Assembly (NCBI RefSeq): GCF_000227115.2
Contig: NC_016485.2
Coordinates: forward strand, 1,030,025 to 1,094,024
Reading direction: 5' to 3'
Length of the DNA stretch: 64,000 nucleotides
Origin: Naumovozyma dairenensis CBS 421
Lineage: Eukaryota; Ascomycota; Saccharomycetes; Saccharomycetales; Saccharomycetaceae
Positions within the stretch are counted from its first letter, which is position 1, and each line of letters begins with the position of its first letter. The notes under the pieces are model-generated. The model searched no databases. It saw nothing but the letters and a program-made list of their open reading frames with translations, and was not told the DNA's origin. The position numbers and the translations under genes are program-made. This document shows positions 49,301 to 59,574 of this stretch, in pieces.

Positions 49301-50701
49301 ATGAGCAACTCACTAGAAGAGAGACTTCGAGCAAATTCAAGTGCATTCGATGGATTATTATCTTTAATACCAGCAAAATATTATTACGATGAATCCACTC
49401 AAGATCAATGGAAATCAAAGAAGAAATCAAAGGCACAATCGCATCAAGACAAAGTAAAGAAGTTGAATCCAATGGAAATTAATGATGATAATTCTTCTGC
49501 TTTGCAAGTCAAAAATAAGAAACAAGCAAATGCTAAACCTGTAGTGTTTCCTGGTTCGAAGAAACCTACTCAAGAGAATGTAAGTGTAGATGAATCACTA
49601 GACAATGACGAAGAACTCGAAGAACAAGAAGTTCTCGAACACCAAGCAAATGAGGAGGAAGAAGAAGAAGAAGAAGAAGAAGAAGAAGAGGATATTAAAC
49701 TTATATTTGATGATGAAGGTAATGAAATCAAATCCTCCCAAGAAGCAGAAGACGACGAAGAAACTACAGTAGAAACTAGAGAAGATAAAGAAAATCCAAA
49801 GAATAAAAACGAGGATGATTTAAAGAAACAACAAAAATTGAATGAGTTGAGATTAAAATTACAATCCAAAATTCAAGATCTAAAGAAAAAGAGGAAAGCC
49901 GTCGGAACAAAGATTGATGGTGCTCCAAATTCAAGAGATGATATCTTAAACCAAAGGAAAAGAAAATTAGAATTAAAGAAAAGTCGTAAAGAACAACAAC
50001 TTCAACAAGAGGATGCAGAATCTGATTCATCCTCTGATTCTGATTTATCTGATAATGATATGATTGATGATCCTTCTCGGAAGAAACAGAAAAAGAATAC
50101 TGACGATATTTCAACAAAAGATATTATGTTTCAAAACATTATGTTCGATGATGGTGCCAAGACTACATCTGATTTACAAAGGTTAAGGAACAGTAAAGAT
50201 AATAAAAAATTGAAAGGACCATCGAATAATGATATTAAATCACATTTGAAAATTTTAGAAAAGAAAAAATCTAAAATCAATGAAATGGATGAGTTGGATC
50301 AGATTAAAATGAATGAAAAATTGAAATGGCAAAAGGCAATGTCATTAGTTGAAGGTGTAAAATTGAAAGATGATGAGAAATTATTGAAAAAATCTTTAAA
50401 GAGGAAGGAAGTTCAAAAAAGAAAATCAGCAAATCAATGGAATGAAAGGAAAAGAGTAGTAGCACAAAATAAAAATGAAAAAATTAAAAGAAGAGAAGAA
50501 AATTTGAGAATTAGAAAAGAAAATAAGGGTTTGAAAAGGAATAAGAAACAAAAAATGTTGAAGAAATTCTCAATCAATAAGAATGGGAAACAATTGAAAC
50601 AAATGAGGAGAGAAAAAGAAAAGAATAGTAATAAAGATAACAACAATAATAGTGGTAAAAGAGCAGGCTTTGAAGGTAGAATGAAATCAAATAAAAGATA
50701 A
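49301..50701 (+). CDS. RRP14: SURF6-family ribosome biogenesis protein Rrp14
   Basis: 466 residues from ATG 49301 (S. cerevisiae 434). It is a nucleolar protein needed for 18S and 25S rRNA maturation. The N-terminal conserved part is SLEERLRANSSAFDGLLSLIPAKYYYD. A long acidic central stretch follows (a run of 12 or more Glu). The C-terminal SURF6 domain is Lys/Arg-rich and includes KWQKAMSLVEGVKLKDDEK and KRKSANQWNERKR. The gene sits between KAR5 and SOV1, which adjoin directly in S. cerevisiae (RRP14 is YKL082C there). Confidence 0.93.
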   Translation: MSNSLEERLRANSSAFDGLLSLIPAKYYYDESTQDQWKSKKKSKAQSHQDKVKKLNPMEINDDNSSALQVKNKKQANAKPVVFPGSKKPTQENVSVDESLDNDEELEEQEVLEHQANEEEEEEEEEEEEEDIKLIFDDEGNEIKSSQEAEDDEETTVETREDKENPKNKNEDDLKKQQKLNELRLKLQSKIQDLKKKRKAVGTKIDGAPNSRDDILNQRKRKLELKKSRKEQQLQQEDAESDSSSDSDLSDNDMIDDPSRKKQKKNTDDISTKDIMFQNIMFDDGAKTTSDLQRLRNSKDNKKLKGPSNNDIKSHLKILEKKKSKINEMDELDQIKMNEKLKWQKAMSLVEGVKLKDDEKLLKKSLKRKEVQKRKSANQWNERKRVVAQNKNEKIKRREENLRIRKENKGLKRNKKQKMLKKFSINKNGKQLKQMRREKEKNSNKDNNNNSGKRAGFEGRMKSNKR

Positions 50702-51266
50702 GTAATGATTTTTTCTCTCACTAATTTTTACAACAACAAATAATAAAAAATCATTTATTCGTCATTATTACGCTACTTTTAAAACATTACAAAATAGTTC
50801 CCATGTAGTAATTTACTGCAGTAATACACATCATCTAATAAATCCATTTTGATATACCCAACGGTAAGATCTTCACTCATTTACGTAGTCAATAGTCTAT
50901 AGATATACCAAAAACAACTACATATTTTCTCAAAAAAAGAAAAAGAAAAAATACAAAATTATAAAGATACAATAGCAAGGAATCTACATAAAGAGAAGAA
51001 CAATGGAAAAGCAATATCCTTTCCAACCTTTTCGACATTATCTTATCACTGTCGTTACAATATTGTAGAATATTTAATTAAAACATTAATATAAACAATA
51101 TGAGTTTTGATAGCGCCTGTGAAGTGATATAAATAAGAATTTCAGATCTTAAGATATCAAGAACTATAAACAGCATAACGAATAGAGAACTCACTCTTGT
51201 TCTTGACAAGACATATGTTACCAAGGAAAAAGTATATCAAGACTAAATGATCTGAAGAAATTCCTG
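50702..51266. other. Intergenic region RRP14 / SOV1
   Basis: About 560 bp of AT-rich DNA with no repeat or RNA gene recognised. Confidence 0.4.
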
Positions 51267-54020
51267 ATGTATCTTTCCTCGATCCCTCTGAGACCGTCTT
51301 ACCTCCCATTTTGTTACATTTCATCCCGTTTTCTCCCCACCGTCCTCCTACATAGGAACATCAGATATATTCATTATTCCTACAGAAGCAAAAAGCTAGA
51401 TACAAATATAGATACAAAGCTACCTCATGACCTTAAACCACTGCAAGATCCAAATGAAATAATCAAAACATTGAAACAAACACATGGATTTAGTGATATA
51501 AATGATGCAAGTCCCATAGAAGAAACATTCTTACAATATTTAACATTCCTTAATAAAGGTTTCCAAAAAAGTGATCAGAATTTAAGACTCTTAAAGGAAA
51601 ATTTAAAATCAACCGGTAATAACAATAATGAAAAATTCAATTTGATATTCAGTTATCTTTTAACTGAGAGTACCTTGGAACTTCAAAGATTTAAACAATT
51701 GGGACCCGAAGGATTGAAATCAATTAAACAACAACAGCAACAACAAAGTAATGATGAGGATGAAAATAGTGTAGTGAAAAATGAAAAGGATTTAGAATTA
51801 CGTATAATGAATGAGATATTTAGTACTTTGACAGAAAAGAACAAAGAAAATGAAGTATATCTTCATAATGTCGATTTCCTTTTCAAAATTTTAACTGAAT
51901 TGAACTCAACGATAACGGAAGATAAGGGGTTTGAGCATGGATTATCCATTGAACAATTTGTCGAAGCTTTTGAAATTTCAAAATTGATCCCTATTGAAGG
52001 TAGAAAATCAAGAGGCATTTTCTTGTCAGGTAATTTGATTTATTCCACTAAAAAGGTTAGAATGGATCCAATTAACGAATCGTTATATATAGATTCATTG
52101 TTGAAATATAGGTTATTTAAAAAGGCCTTCCAATTATATGATTCAAGGAAAGATAAAGTAAATGAACGGTGGTGGAATGAACTGGGGATGATGATATTAT
52201 TACGTTCGAATCATTTGGCTTCTTTTAAGTCGCTTTTACAAACGACTGATGAACAATTTAATGTGTTTCCTTATTTAAGCCCTCGAGTATTAAAATTAGC
52301 AATACGGAAATATTTGGCTATAAATGATCACTCGATGTTAAAACAACTAATAGATAGATTCTTACTGATCGTAGACACCTACGGTATTGAAAAAAGCAAC
52401 AGTTACATGGAATCATCTGCTCTAATGAAAACTTTTCAAGAAGAAAATGAAGCATCAGCATATTTAAACGAACAAGAATCTTATACAACTTTAGATTTTG
52501 CTTCAATAATTGAAAGTTTACTTTATAATAAGCGAATAAACTTTGCATCGAAATTAAGTTCAAGATTCGTTGAATTACCGCAAGTAATTAATAATGACGA
52601 TCATCTAAAAGAGTTTCTAACAGTAACTAAATTGAATTTATTGAAGGATTTTCACAGCTTAAAAACATTCATTGAACCACATATGTCCAACGCTAAAAGG
52701 AATCTGGGAACTTTGCAAGAGGTTTTCAATGATATAATCAAAGGATCTAGAAATGAGTCATCTCCAGGGAACGAATTATTATTCGATAATATAAACTCTT
52801 TAGTATCCACTCCTTTATTAACCAATTTGGCACACGAATTCATATATAATGAAATAGCATCAACATCAACACGAAATCAAGATGAAGACCCAATGACAAA
52901 TTCTAAAAGATTTTATGGGCTTATAAAAGTTCTACTTGTATCAGGGAAAGAAAAGACAGCTTTAAAAGTATTACGGAAAATGGAAGAAGCACGTCAACTT
53001 ATGAACAAAAAGGAGGGGAATGAAACAGCCAATGAATTTTACCCCGAAGTTAACGCTCATCATTATGCTGAATTTATTGCACACTATACTATCCTTCTAA
53101 AAGCTTCTAAGATTAATAATGCATCCAAATTGAAAATATATGAACACAAAGTGGAAAATATTCTCAATAAGATGAGTAAAGAAAATATAGGGATGAATGC
53201 AACATTCTTATCAAAATTGTTGATATTTTATAGAACTACTTTCAATCTTAATAAATCTTTTGAAATCATTAATCAAATTCTCGATTCTAAAGATATTGAA
53301 CAAAGATTACCCGATGTTTCAAGAACAAATTTCTATCAAAGTAGAACAATAACTAAGAAATTATATTTGGAAATTTGGAACTGCTATTACCTTTATAATA
53401 AGATTTTCCACGATGAAATCGGTAGAATTAAAAAGACTTCAAATTATGTGGCCTGGAAAAATCATTCTAAAAAGATCAAAATGGAAACAAATATCCATCC
53501 CAAATTCAATTCTAGATGGCTTCTTAAGACAATGTTAGAACAAGATAATATCCTTCCCGATGATAAATTCTTCCATTTGATTATCGCAACTTTTATCAGA
53601 GAAAGATGCTGGACCGTATTGCCAAGTGTATTGATACTTATGAACAAACGTTATAATATCAAAATTACCACATCCTTAGGTCAGTATATCAATCAAGGTA
53701 TTAAAAAAGAATATATTCTTTCTGAAACAGATAAACTGAACCAACACCATCAATATATAGAAGGCACAACCAATATTATTAGTACAGATGATAACAAATT
53801 TAAAGCAAAACAAACGATCACTAAAATGGTTAACAATGGAGAAATTTTGAAGAAAGTTCCAATCGGAGAAAGTCTTGAGCTATTAGTATGTGAACTATTA
53901 AAACTATTACAATTCAAAAATCACAATAGTTCGCCATTGAATGAGGTGCTAGAAGTGGCTAACGAATTAGCGGTTGATAACGTCATTATACAAAACATTA
54001 TCGACAAGATAAAACACTAG
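51267..54020 (+). CDS. SOV1: Mitochondrial helical-repeat protein Sov1
   Basis: 917 residues (S. cerevisiae 898). Sov1 is a PPR-like mitochondrial protein needed for expression of the mitochondrially encoded ribosomal protein Var1. The N-terminus is a strong presequence (MYLSSIPLRPSYLPFCYISS, then RFLPTVLLHRNIRYIHYSYR). The remainder is helical-repeat-like with no catalytic motif, plus a short poly-Gln. It is followed by UBX4 and AVO2 as YMR066W is. Confidence 0.88.
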   Translation: MYLSSIPLRPSYLPFCYISSRFLPTVLLHRNIRYIHYSYRSKKLDTNIDTKLPHDLKPLQDPNEIIKTLKQTHGFSDINDASPIEETFLQYLTFLNKGFQKSDQNLRLLKENLKSTGNNNNEKFNLIFSYLLTESTLELQRFKQLGPEGLKSIKQQQQQQSNDEDENSVVKNEKDLELRIMNEIFSTLTEKNKENEVYLHNVDFLFKILTELNSTITEDKGFEHGLSIEQFVEAFEISKLIPIEGRKSRGIFLSGNLIYSTKKVRMDPINESLYIDSLLKYRLFKKAFQLYDSRKDKVNERWWNELGMMILLRSNHLASFKSLLQTTDEQFNVFPYLSPRVLKLAIRKYLAINDHSMLKQLIDRFLLIVDTYGIEKSNSYMESSALMKTFQEENEASAYLNEQESYTTLDFASIIESLLYNKRINFASKLSSRFVELPQVINNDDHLKEFLTVTKLNLLKDFHSLKTFIEPHMSNAKRNLGTLQEVFNDIIKGSRNESSPGNELLFDNINSLVSTPLLTNLAHEFIYNEIASTSTRNQDEDPMTNSKRFYGLIKVLLVSGKEKTALKVLRKMEEARQLMNKKEGNETANEFYPEVNAHHYAEFIAHYTILLKASKINNASKLKIYEHKVENILNKMSKENIGMNATFLSKLLIFYRTTFNLNKSFEIINQILDSKDIEQRLPDVSRTNFYQSRTITKKLYLEIWNCYYLYNKIFHDEIGRIKKTSNYVAWKNHSKKIKMETNIHPKFNSRWLLKTMLEQDNILPDDKFFHLIIATFIRERCWTVLPSVLILMNKRYNIKITTSLGQYINQGIKKEYILSETDKLNQHHQYIEGTTNIISTDDNKFKAKQTITKMVNNGEILKKVPIGESLELLVCELLKLLQFKNHNSSPLNEVLEVANELAVDNVIIQNIIDKIKH

Positions 54021-54153
54021 GAAGTTAGATTGTATTATTATTATTATTATTATTGATTTATAGATTATTCCTGTTCATAAAATATAGGACAAAACGAACG
54101 ATTACTTGTATATATTATATTCACCTTCTTCACCTTGATTTGCTTCTTTCCCT

Positions 54154-54882
54154 CTACTTCTTACCTAATTTCAGCCATTTAGGAACTTTATTAAGACTTT
54201 TCCCATTTCCGGTTTTCTTAGAGGTCGATCCATCCGTGGTGGCCGTTGATTTCTCCTTATTAATAGTTTTCTTTGCATCTTCATCAGCTTTACCAGTTCT
54301 ATCGATTTTAACATCTTCAGCTTCACTCAAATCCTTGGCATTCTTCAGTATTTCATTCTTCAAGAACGGCCCTTGATCATTTGTTGTCGATTCAAACAAT
54401 AATAATGTCTTGGATCCAAAATTCAAGCCATCGACTAATTTCAATTCATTTGGAGGTAGAATTTGGAAAGGATGGGGTAAATTTAAAGTAAAACTTTGAT
54501 TTGGATCTTCCAACCCCTGTGAGACAACAGTATAAACATCTTGCATAGTTTCTTGAGGTCTAAAATTCACTTCTATACATGATCTATCAGGGAATCTAAC
54601 CCTTATAGAACATTGACGTATTTTAATTTTCTTCTGTTGTAATTGTTGCTGTTGTTGTTCTCTTAGTCGTTTCGTCAATAGTGGACCATTTGATGTGCCA
54701 GCTTGTTTCGATAGAATGTTTTGGAACTTTCTTGCATGTTCCAAAGTCATTTCATATGTAACCTCATCTTCTTCCTCTGCATTGATTTGATTCAGAATCG
54801 GTGTGGAGGGTGGTAAATATGCGTTGATTCTATGTATCTGCGGTAAGCTGCTGCTGCTTCTGGGTTCTGGAGTTTGAACTGA

Positions 54883-54956
<74 letters not shown>

Positions 54957-55581
54957 TATTATTATTATCCTCCTCTTCTTGTTTTTCTAACTCTTGTTGT
55001 TGAATACCCTCCGTCTTTCCTTCTTCATCAACCTTCTCTACTACCTTCTTCTCCTCTTCTTCTTGTCTTATGGAATTCCTTTTTGATTGGGATGCCAAAG
55101 TAATTCTAATTGAACTTGAATCATCCACACCAATATCCTCCAAAGTAGTATTATCATCCAACTCATCATATAAATACATCTTAGCAAATATTTGTAATTT
55201 AGAGCCTTCAAAGCTAACACCCAAGTTCAATTGATCCAACACTTCAATGACTTTCCCTTTAGCTCTAACATCAGCAATGACAGAATTGTAACCAGGGATA
55301 TGGAATCGTATCTTAATCAACTCACCAAGTTCATTAGCGTTTTTAGAGACCTCCTCCTTTGTCAAAATTAGATTGACACCATTAGGGAAGTTCAAGAACC
55401 TGAATGGTAAATCCAAAGGAACTTTCTTCTTATCATGCATAAGAACCCATCTTATCGTTGATTCATTAGCTGGTAATTTAAAATGTGTTATAGCTTGTTG
55501 TAACGATCCCTTTAAACTTGTATTAGCAGCCACATGGACTTGAAACTTGTTAAAGTTGTAATGGATTGTGATGGAGGACAT
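54154..55581 (-). CDS. UBX4: UBX-domain Cdc48 cofactor Ubx4
   Basis: 475 residues (S. cerevisiae 416). The N-terminal TUG-type ubiquitin-like domain (ITIHYNFNKFQVHVAAN through VPLDLPFRFLNFPNG) and the C-terminal UBX domain (CSIRVRFPDRSCIEVNFRP, ending LNFGSKTLLLFES) are both present. Ubx4 binds Cdc48/p97 and tunes ER-associated degradation. The RFP turn of the UBX domain that contacts Cdc48 is visible. The linker holds 23 consecutive Asp preceded by four Asn, encoded by pure GAT. It is convergent with SOV1 and divergent from AVO2 as in YMR067C. Confidence 0.93.
54886..54954. repeat. Trinucleotide repeat (ATC/GAT)23 coding for poly-Asp in UBX4
   Basis: Twenty-three uninterrupted triplets read GAT on the coding strand, flanked by four AAT (Asn) triplets. 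Perfect codon identity indicates recent slippage expansion and probably length polymorphism. Confidence 0.95.
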
Positions 55582-55956
55582 ATATATATATATATAATTG
55601 AGTGATGTAGCACTTAGCCTTCTTCTTCTTTGATGTTTTCTTATCTATCAGGGGTTCATCCCATTGTAATTGTTCATTGTTCTTTCCCTTTATAGTTTTC
55701 CTTAAGATATATTTTCCATTTTTATATACAGATTCCAATCCCTGCATGAAGAAGAAGAAGAAGAAATAGAAAAAGCTGACGACTACGGTTTAAAACAGCA
55801 AATATCACTGAAGAAGAATATTTTATTAGCTATTTATATTCGTTACATTTACATTGTTGACTGAAAATAATAAAGTAGAAAAACGAATATTACCTTAGGG
55901 GATCCCATTAGTTCGATGGACGATTGATATATTATACTATAAAAAGCTACTAAAAA
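55582..55956. other. Divergent promoter UBX4 / AVO2
   Basis: About 375 bp with a (TA)n tract at about 55580-55597 next to the UBX4 start and a GAAGAAGAAG repeat near 55747-55765. No further sites recognised. Confidence 0.45.
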
Positions 55957-57327
55957 ATGTTACCTGAACCATCAATACGATTACGAGAAGCGATCATAGA
56001 AGGGAATCTTTTAATAGTAAAACGACTACTACATCGATATCCAGATTTATTGACTAATATAGATCCCACAAATGGATGGAGTTCATTACATTATGCATCG
56101 TACCATGGTAGGTACCTGATATGCGTTTATCTTATACAACTGGGTCATGATAAATTTGAATTAATAAGGACGTTTAAAAACAATACATGTGTTCATTTAT
56201 CATTAATAAATGGTCATGAACAAACAACACATTTACTTCTACAACACTTCCCACAGTTTATGAATGCCAAGGGCGATCATGGTTGGACACCTGTCCATAT
56301 TGCTTGTATGCATGATCATTATCAATGTTTGAGTCTTCTTATAGGAGTAGGTGCCGATGTCTTATTAACTGATGATAATGGAGAGACTCCTCTGCATATA
56401 TGTTTAGAATATGGAAGTGTTCAATGTATGAGACTACTGGTAAAGGAAACAAATTTAATTAATGATAATGTTAAAGATATGAACAATTTTAAGCCAAGTG
56501 ATGTTGTTGAGACATTTGAATTGGGGAAATTATACAATAAAGTTCTTAAGGAAGAGCAACAACAAACATCAGATTTATCAACAACAAAGAAGAATACTTT
56601 GCAATCATTTAAGACACCTACCTTACCTGCGACTAAAACATTCGATAATGGACCTTCACCTGTATTTTCTATGCATTCTCCATACTCTTCTTCTTTTTCA
56701 CTTGGAAATTCTAATATTCCTCCATTGCCCAACATCTCAATGAGTAGAAGAACATCCTTAGCTGCCACAACAGCATTATTTACACCAAGAGGTGCCTCAA
56801 GGAAATCATCCTCATCGAATGTTAGTACCAATTCTGCCCTCGGGAATACAAATAAAAATGGTCTATTGATAGAGACAACTCCAAAACTGGCACCTAACAA
56901 TAACAATAATAATAATAATAATAATAACAATCAAAAATTATCATACGTATCAAATATGCCGAACTCGCCAATTTCAACAGTCCATAATAACAATAACAGT
57001 ATGTTGGTAAATAAATATTTACTATCAAATTCTAGTGACGAATTACAACCATTACAATTGTCACCTATCCGTCAAAGAAGAATGACTGCTTCTGCAAACC
57101 CTGGAATGGAGAGTATTGACTCTTCATCAGCGTCTTCTTCATTAAGTGCGACGGTGGTACCTCTACCTGTACAACAGACAACAACAACAACAACAACAAC
57201 AACACCAACAGCGAAAGAACATCGCCTATTTCCTCTTGGGTCAGGTACTACAAGAAGACTTTCATTATTAAATATTCCTATCTCAAAACTAAGAAACAAT
57301 GTTAGTACATCATCTACTGAAGAGTAA
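55957..57327 (+). CDS. AVO2: TORC2 subunit Avo2 (ankyrin repeats)
   Basis: 456 residues (S. cerevisiae 426). Avo2 is a non-essential TORC2 component at the plasma membrane. Ankyrin repeats fill residues 1 to about 175: GWSSLHYASYHGRYLICVYL, CVHLSLINGHEQTTHLLLQH, GWTPVHIACMHDHYQCLSLL, GETPLHICLEYGSVQCMRLL. The rest is Ser/Thr/Asn-rich with poly-Asn (12 or more) and poly-Thr, and contains RRTSL and SRKSSS sites typical of AGC-kinase targets. It corresponds to YMR068W. Confidence 0.93.
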   Translation: MLPEPSIRLREAIIEGNLLIVKRLLHRYPDLLTNIDPTNGWSSLHYASYHGRYLICVYLIQLGHDKFELIRTFKNNTCVHLSLINGHEQTTHLLLQHFPQFMNAKGDHGWTPVHIACMHDHYQCLSLLIGVGADVLLTDDNGETPLHICLEYGSVQCMRLLVKETNLINDNVKDMNNFKPSDVVETFELGKLYNKVLKEEQQQTSDLSTTKKNTLQSFKTPTLPATKTFDNGPSPVFSMHSPYSSSFSLGNSNIPPLPNISMSRRTSLAATTALFTPRGASRKSSSSNVSTNSALGNTNKNGLLIETTPKLAPNNNNNNNNNNNNQKLSYVSNMPNSPISTVHNNNNSMLVNKYLLSNSSDELQPLQLSPIRQRRMTASANPGMESIDSSSASSSLSATVVPLPVQQTTTTTTTTTPTAKEHRLFPLGSGTTRRLSLLNIPISKLRNNVSTSSTEE

Positions 57328-57565
57328 TGCATTGGTCTTACAAATTATTTATTTATTTATATATATATATATCTTGACCTAACTACCATTATCATAAAAT
57401 GATAGAAGGATTTAACCAACTTTGCTTTTTTTTCTATTATTTTATTGTCCTTTTATTTGTATGATATATATATATATATGTGTGTGTATGTATATGTATA
57501 TGTATAGATATGGAGATAATCGTTCCTTTTGGGTATTGCTTTCTATAGATTACAATGCGGTCATC

Positions 57566-59032
57566 TTAAATAATACCACTTTTCTTCAAATTTTGTTGAA
57601 TTATTAAATCTGTCACTGCACTCAATACAAATTTCATGGTTTGTGGATCAGTAGCACATGTCCTCTTAACATATATTGGTTTGTTCGATCTATTAAGACT
57701 CAAAAAGATCTTTTCAAAATATTTTATACCAGCTTCACTATCACCGACACGTCCTTGATAATCTGGGAAATATTTTCTTATGGGCATCTTTTTAACTTTT
57801 TCATCAAATATATCAATCTTATTCAAGAATAAAATGAATGGAGTATCACGGAACCATTTAGAGTTCAATAATGTATCAAATAACATAATAGATTCATGCA
57901 TTCTATTAACACGTTCGTCTTCGAATAACATTTGATCGTACTCACTCATGGCAAGAACAAATAGTACCGCAGTTATTCCTTGGAATGAATGAATCCATTT
58001 CTTTCTTTCAGATCTTTGTCCACCTGCATCTAACACTTTAAATTTAGAAGATCCAATATGAAATTCTGTTTCTGTAATACCTGTTGTCTTTATACGACCT
58101 TTTAAGATATCTTCATCTGAACAAACATAATTTGATTGAGCAAATTTTTCAATATTATCAAAGTAATATGCTGCTGATCCTTCCAATTGGAATTCATTGG
58201 CTCTGGCAAAACATTGTTTGATACCTTTATCTTTGGTCCAAAGTTCTTTGATAGCATGTGCGATTTGCTTTTTAGTGATTCTTGTAACTGAAGGTACCCT
58301 TGTTGATTTTTGGTTTTGTTGCTGTACATGTTTTGAATCTTTCTTGATAAACATTGTATCATTCCCACTTTCATTCAAATTTTTGGATATTTCTTGGAAA
58401 TCAAGGTTATTATTACCGTCAACGTTGGCATTATCTTCTGTCAATTCTTCTTCCTCTTCTTCTTCGATATCAAGGTCATTAGGATTAGAGGATGAATTGG
58501 ACATTTGCTTCCTTCTTTGTTCAATACCTTCTTCATCAAATGCCTTAGCTTGTCCTGTACTTTGAACACGTCTTTTCATTTCATACCTTTCAGAATATTT
58601 CAACACGTAGTCATTCAAGAAGTCAGAACCTCCGGCAGTACCAGCATCAATGAAATCCAAAGCCTTTACTCTCATCAATATCCTTTTCAACTGAAACAAT
58701 TCACTCTTAGAGTCATCACAATTCAATGGGATCCCCAATTTTCTTGCTTGAATAATTAATATTTTCATTGATTGAATGGCATCAGCCCAAATGACTTGAC
58801 TATATTGTAATCTTTCTTGATTTGTGAATCCACCTTGATGTAACAATTTCAATTGTTTCAAAACGGTTGATTTACCAGATTCACCTGCACCTAATAGTAA
58901 TAACTTTATTTCATTTTTATCTCGTTGCTTTTCCATTTGTAATGATTGCTCAATGACATCATTGACTCTTTGATTTTGTAAGAACGGATCATTTTCATCT
59001 TCGATGATTTGTGTACTTGCTGAACAACCCAT
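57566..59032 (-). CDS. GPA1: Pheromone-pathway G-protein alpha subunit Gpa1
   Basis: 488 residues starting at MGCSAS (59032); the frame continues upstream without an ATG. S. cerevisiae Gpa1 has 472. It couples the pheromone receptors to Ste4/Ste18. Gly2 and Cys3 are myristoylation and palmitoylation sites. G-motifs: GAGESGKS (near 48-55), DAGGQRSERKKW, NKID, TCAT. The Gpa1-specific insert, ubiquitinated in S. cerevisiae, lies near 130-240 and is acidic and low-complexity here. The C-terminus QNLKKSGII differs slightly from the usual KKIGII. Pheromone response elements lie upstream. Confidence 0.97.
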   Translation of the reverse strand: MGCSASTQIIEDENDPFLQNQRVNDVIEQSLQMEKQRDKNEIKLLLLGAGESGKSTVLKQLKLLHQGGFTNQERLQYSQVIWADAIQSMKILIIQARKLGIPLNCDDSKSELFQLKRILMRVKALDFIDAGTAGGSDFLNDYVLKYSERYEMKRRVQSTGQAKAFDEEGIEQRRKQMSNSSSNPNDLDIEEEEEEELTEDNANVDGNNNLDFQEISKNLNESGNDTMFIKKDSKHVQQQNQKSTRVPSVTRITKKQIAHAIKELWTKDKGIKQCFARANEFQLEGSAAYYFDNIEKFAQSNYVCSDEDILKGRIKTTGITETEFHIGSSKFKVLDAGGQRSERKKWIHSFQGITAVLFVLAMSEYDQMLFEDERVNRMHESIMLFDTLLNSKWFRDTPFILFLNKIDIFDEKVKKMPIRKYFPDYQGRVGDSEAGIKYFEKIFLSLNRSNKPIYVKRTCATDPQTMKFVLSAVTDLIIQQNLKKSGII

Positions 59033-59574
59033 TTTTCTTCGCAGGTTTAGTTTATAATCTTTTTTGCTTCTTGTTTGTGATATCTGAGTGAGAGATGGAT
59101 TGCAATTGATTCCTGAATATATGAAATTGATATTTGACAAATGTAATCTCGATCATTCAAGAAAATGGGAGTTGAATGATATAAAGAGTTGACATTTTTT
59201 AAGGAATCATAGTGACATTGTTGATAAAGATTTTGTGGATGCCTCGAGGTTAAAAGTAAAATATTACCAAAAAAAAAAAATAATTTTTGATGTAAAAATT
59301 AACACGCTCTAACAAAGGGCCGTACAAAAAATAGAGACTTTTTAAACGGCATAATATCTTAACGTTTCATCTTGAAACAAAAGTAGATACGAAAGTAATG
59401 CGTATTCATAGGATACTGATGATTCTTCATGCATGAAACTATAAGGTTTCCCCTAAATGTTAGAGATAGGAAGTACGTAAATCACACGTACTTGAGGTAA
59501 TAATGTAGATGTATTTACAAGGTTTTTTTTAGTTTGTACAGTACGTACGTACGTACGTACATATGAATATTAAA
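59033..59574. promoter_or_regulatory. GPA1 promoter with inverted pheromone response elements
   Basis: CGTTTCA (59363-59369) and TGAAACA (59373-59379) form an inverted pair three bases apart, and TGAAACT lies at 59434-59440. Ste12 binds TGAAACA, and such paired sites drive pheromone induction. They are about 330-410 bp before GPA1. A (GTAC)n palindromic tract lies at about 59540-59560 beside the MTG1 3' end. Confidence 0.6.

Noticed and set aside
57566..59140. 36-residue N-terminal extension of GPA1
   Set aside because: It has no ATG, and the MGCxxS start with its myristoylation signal is conserved.
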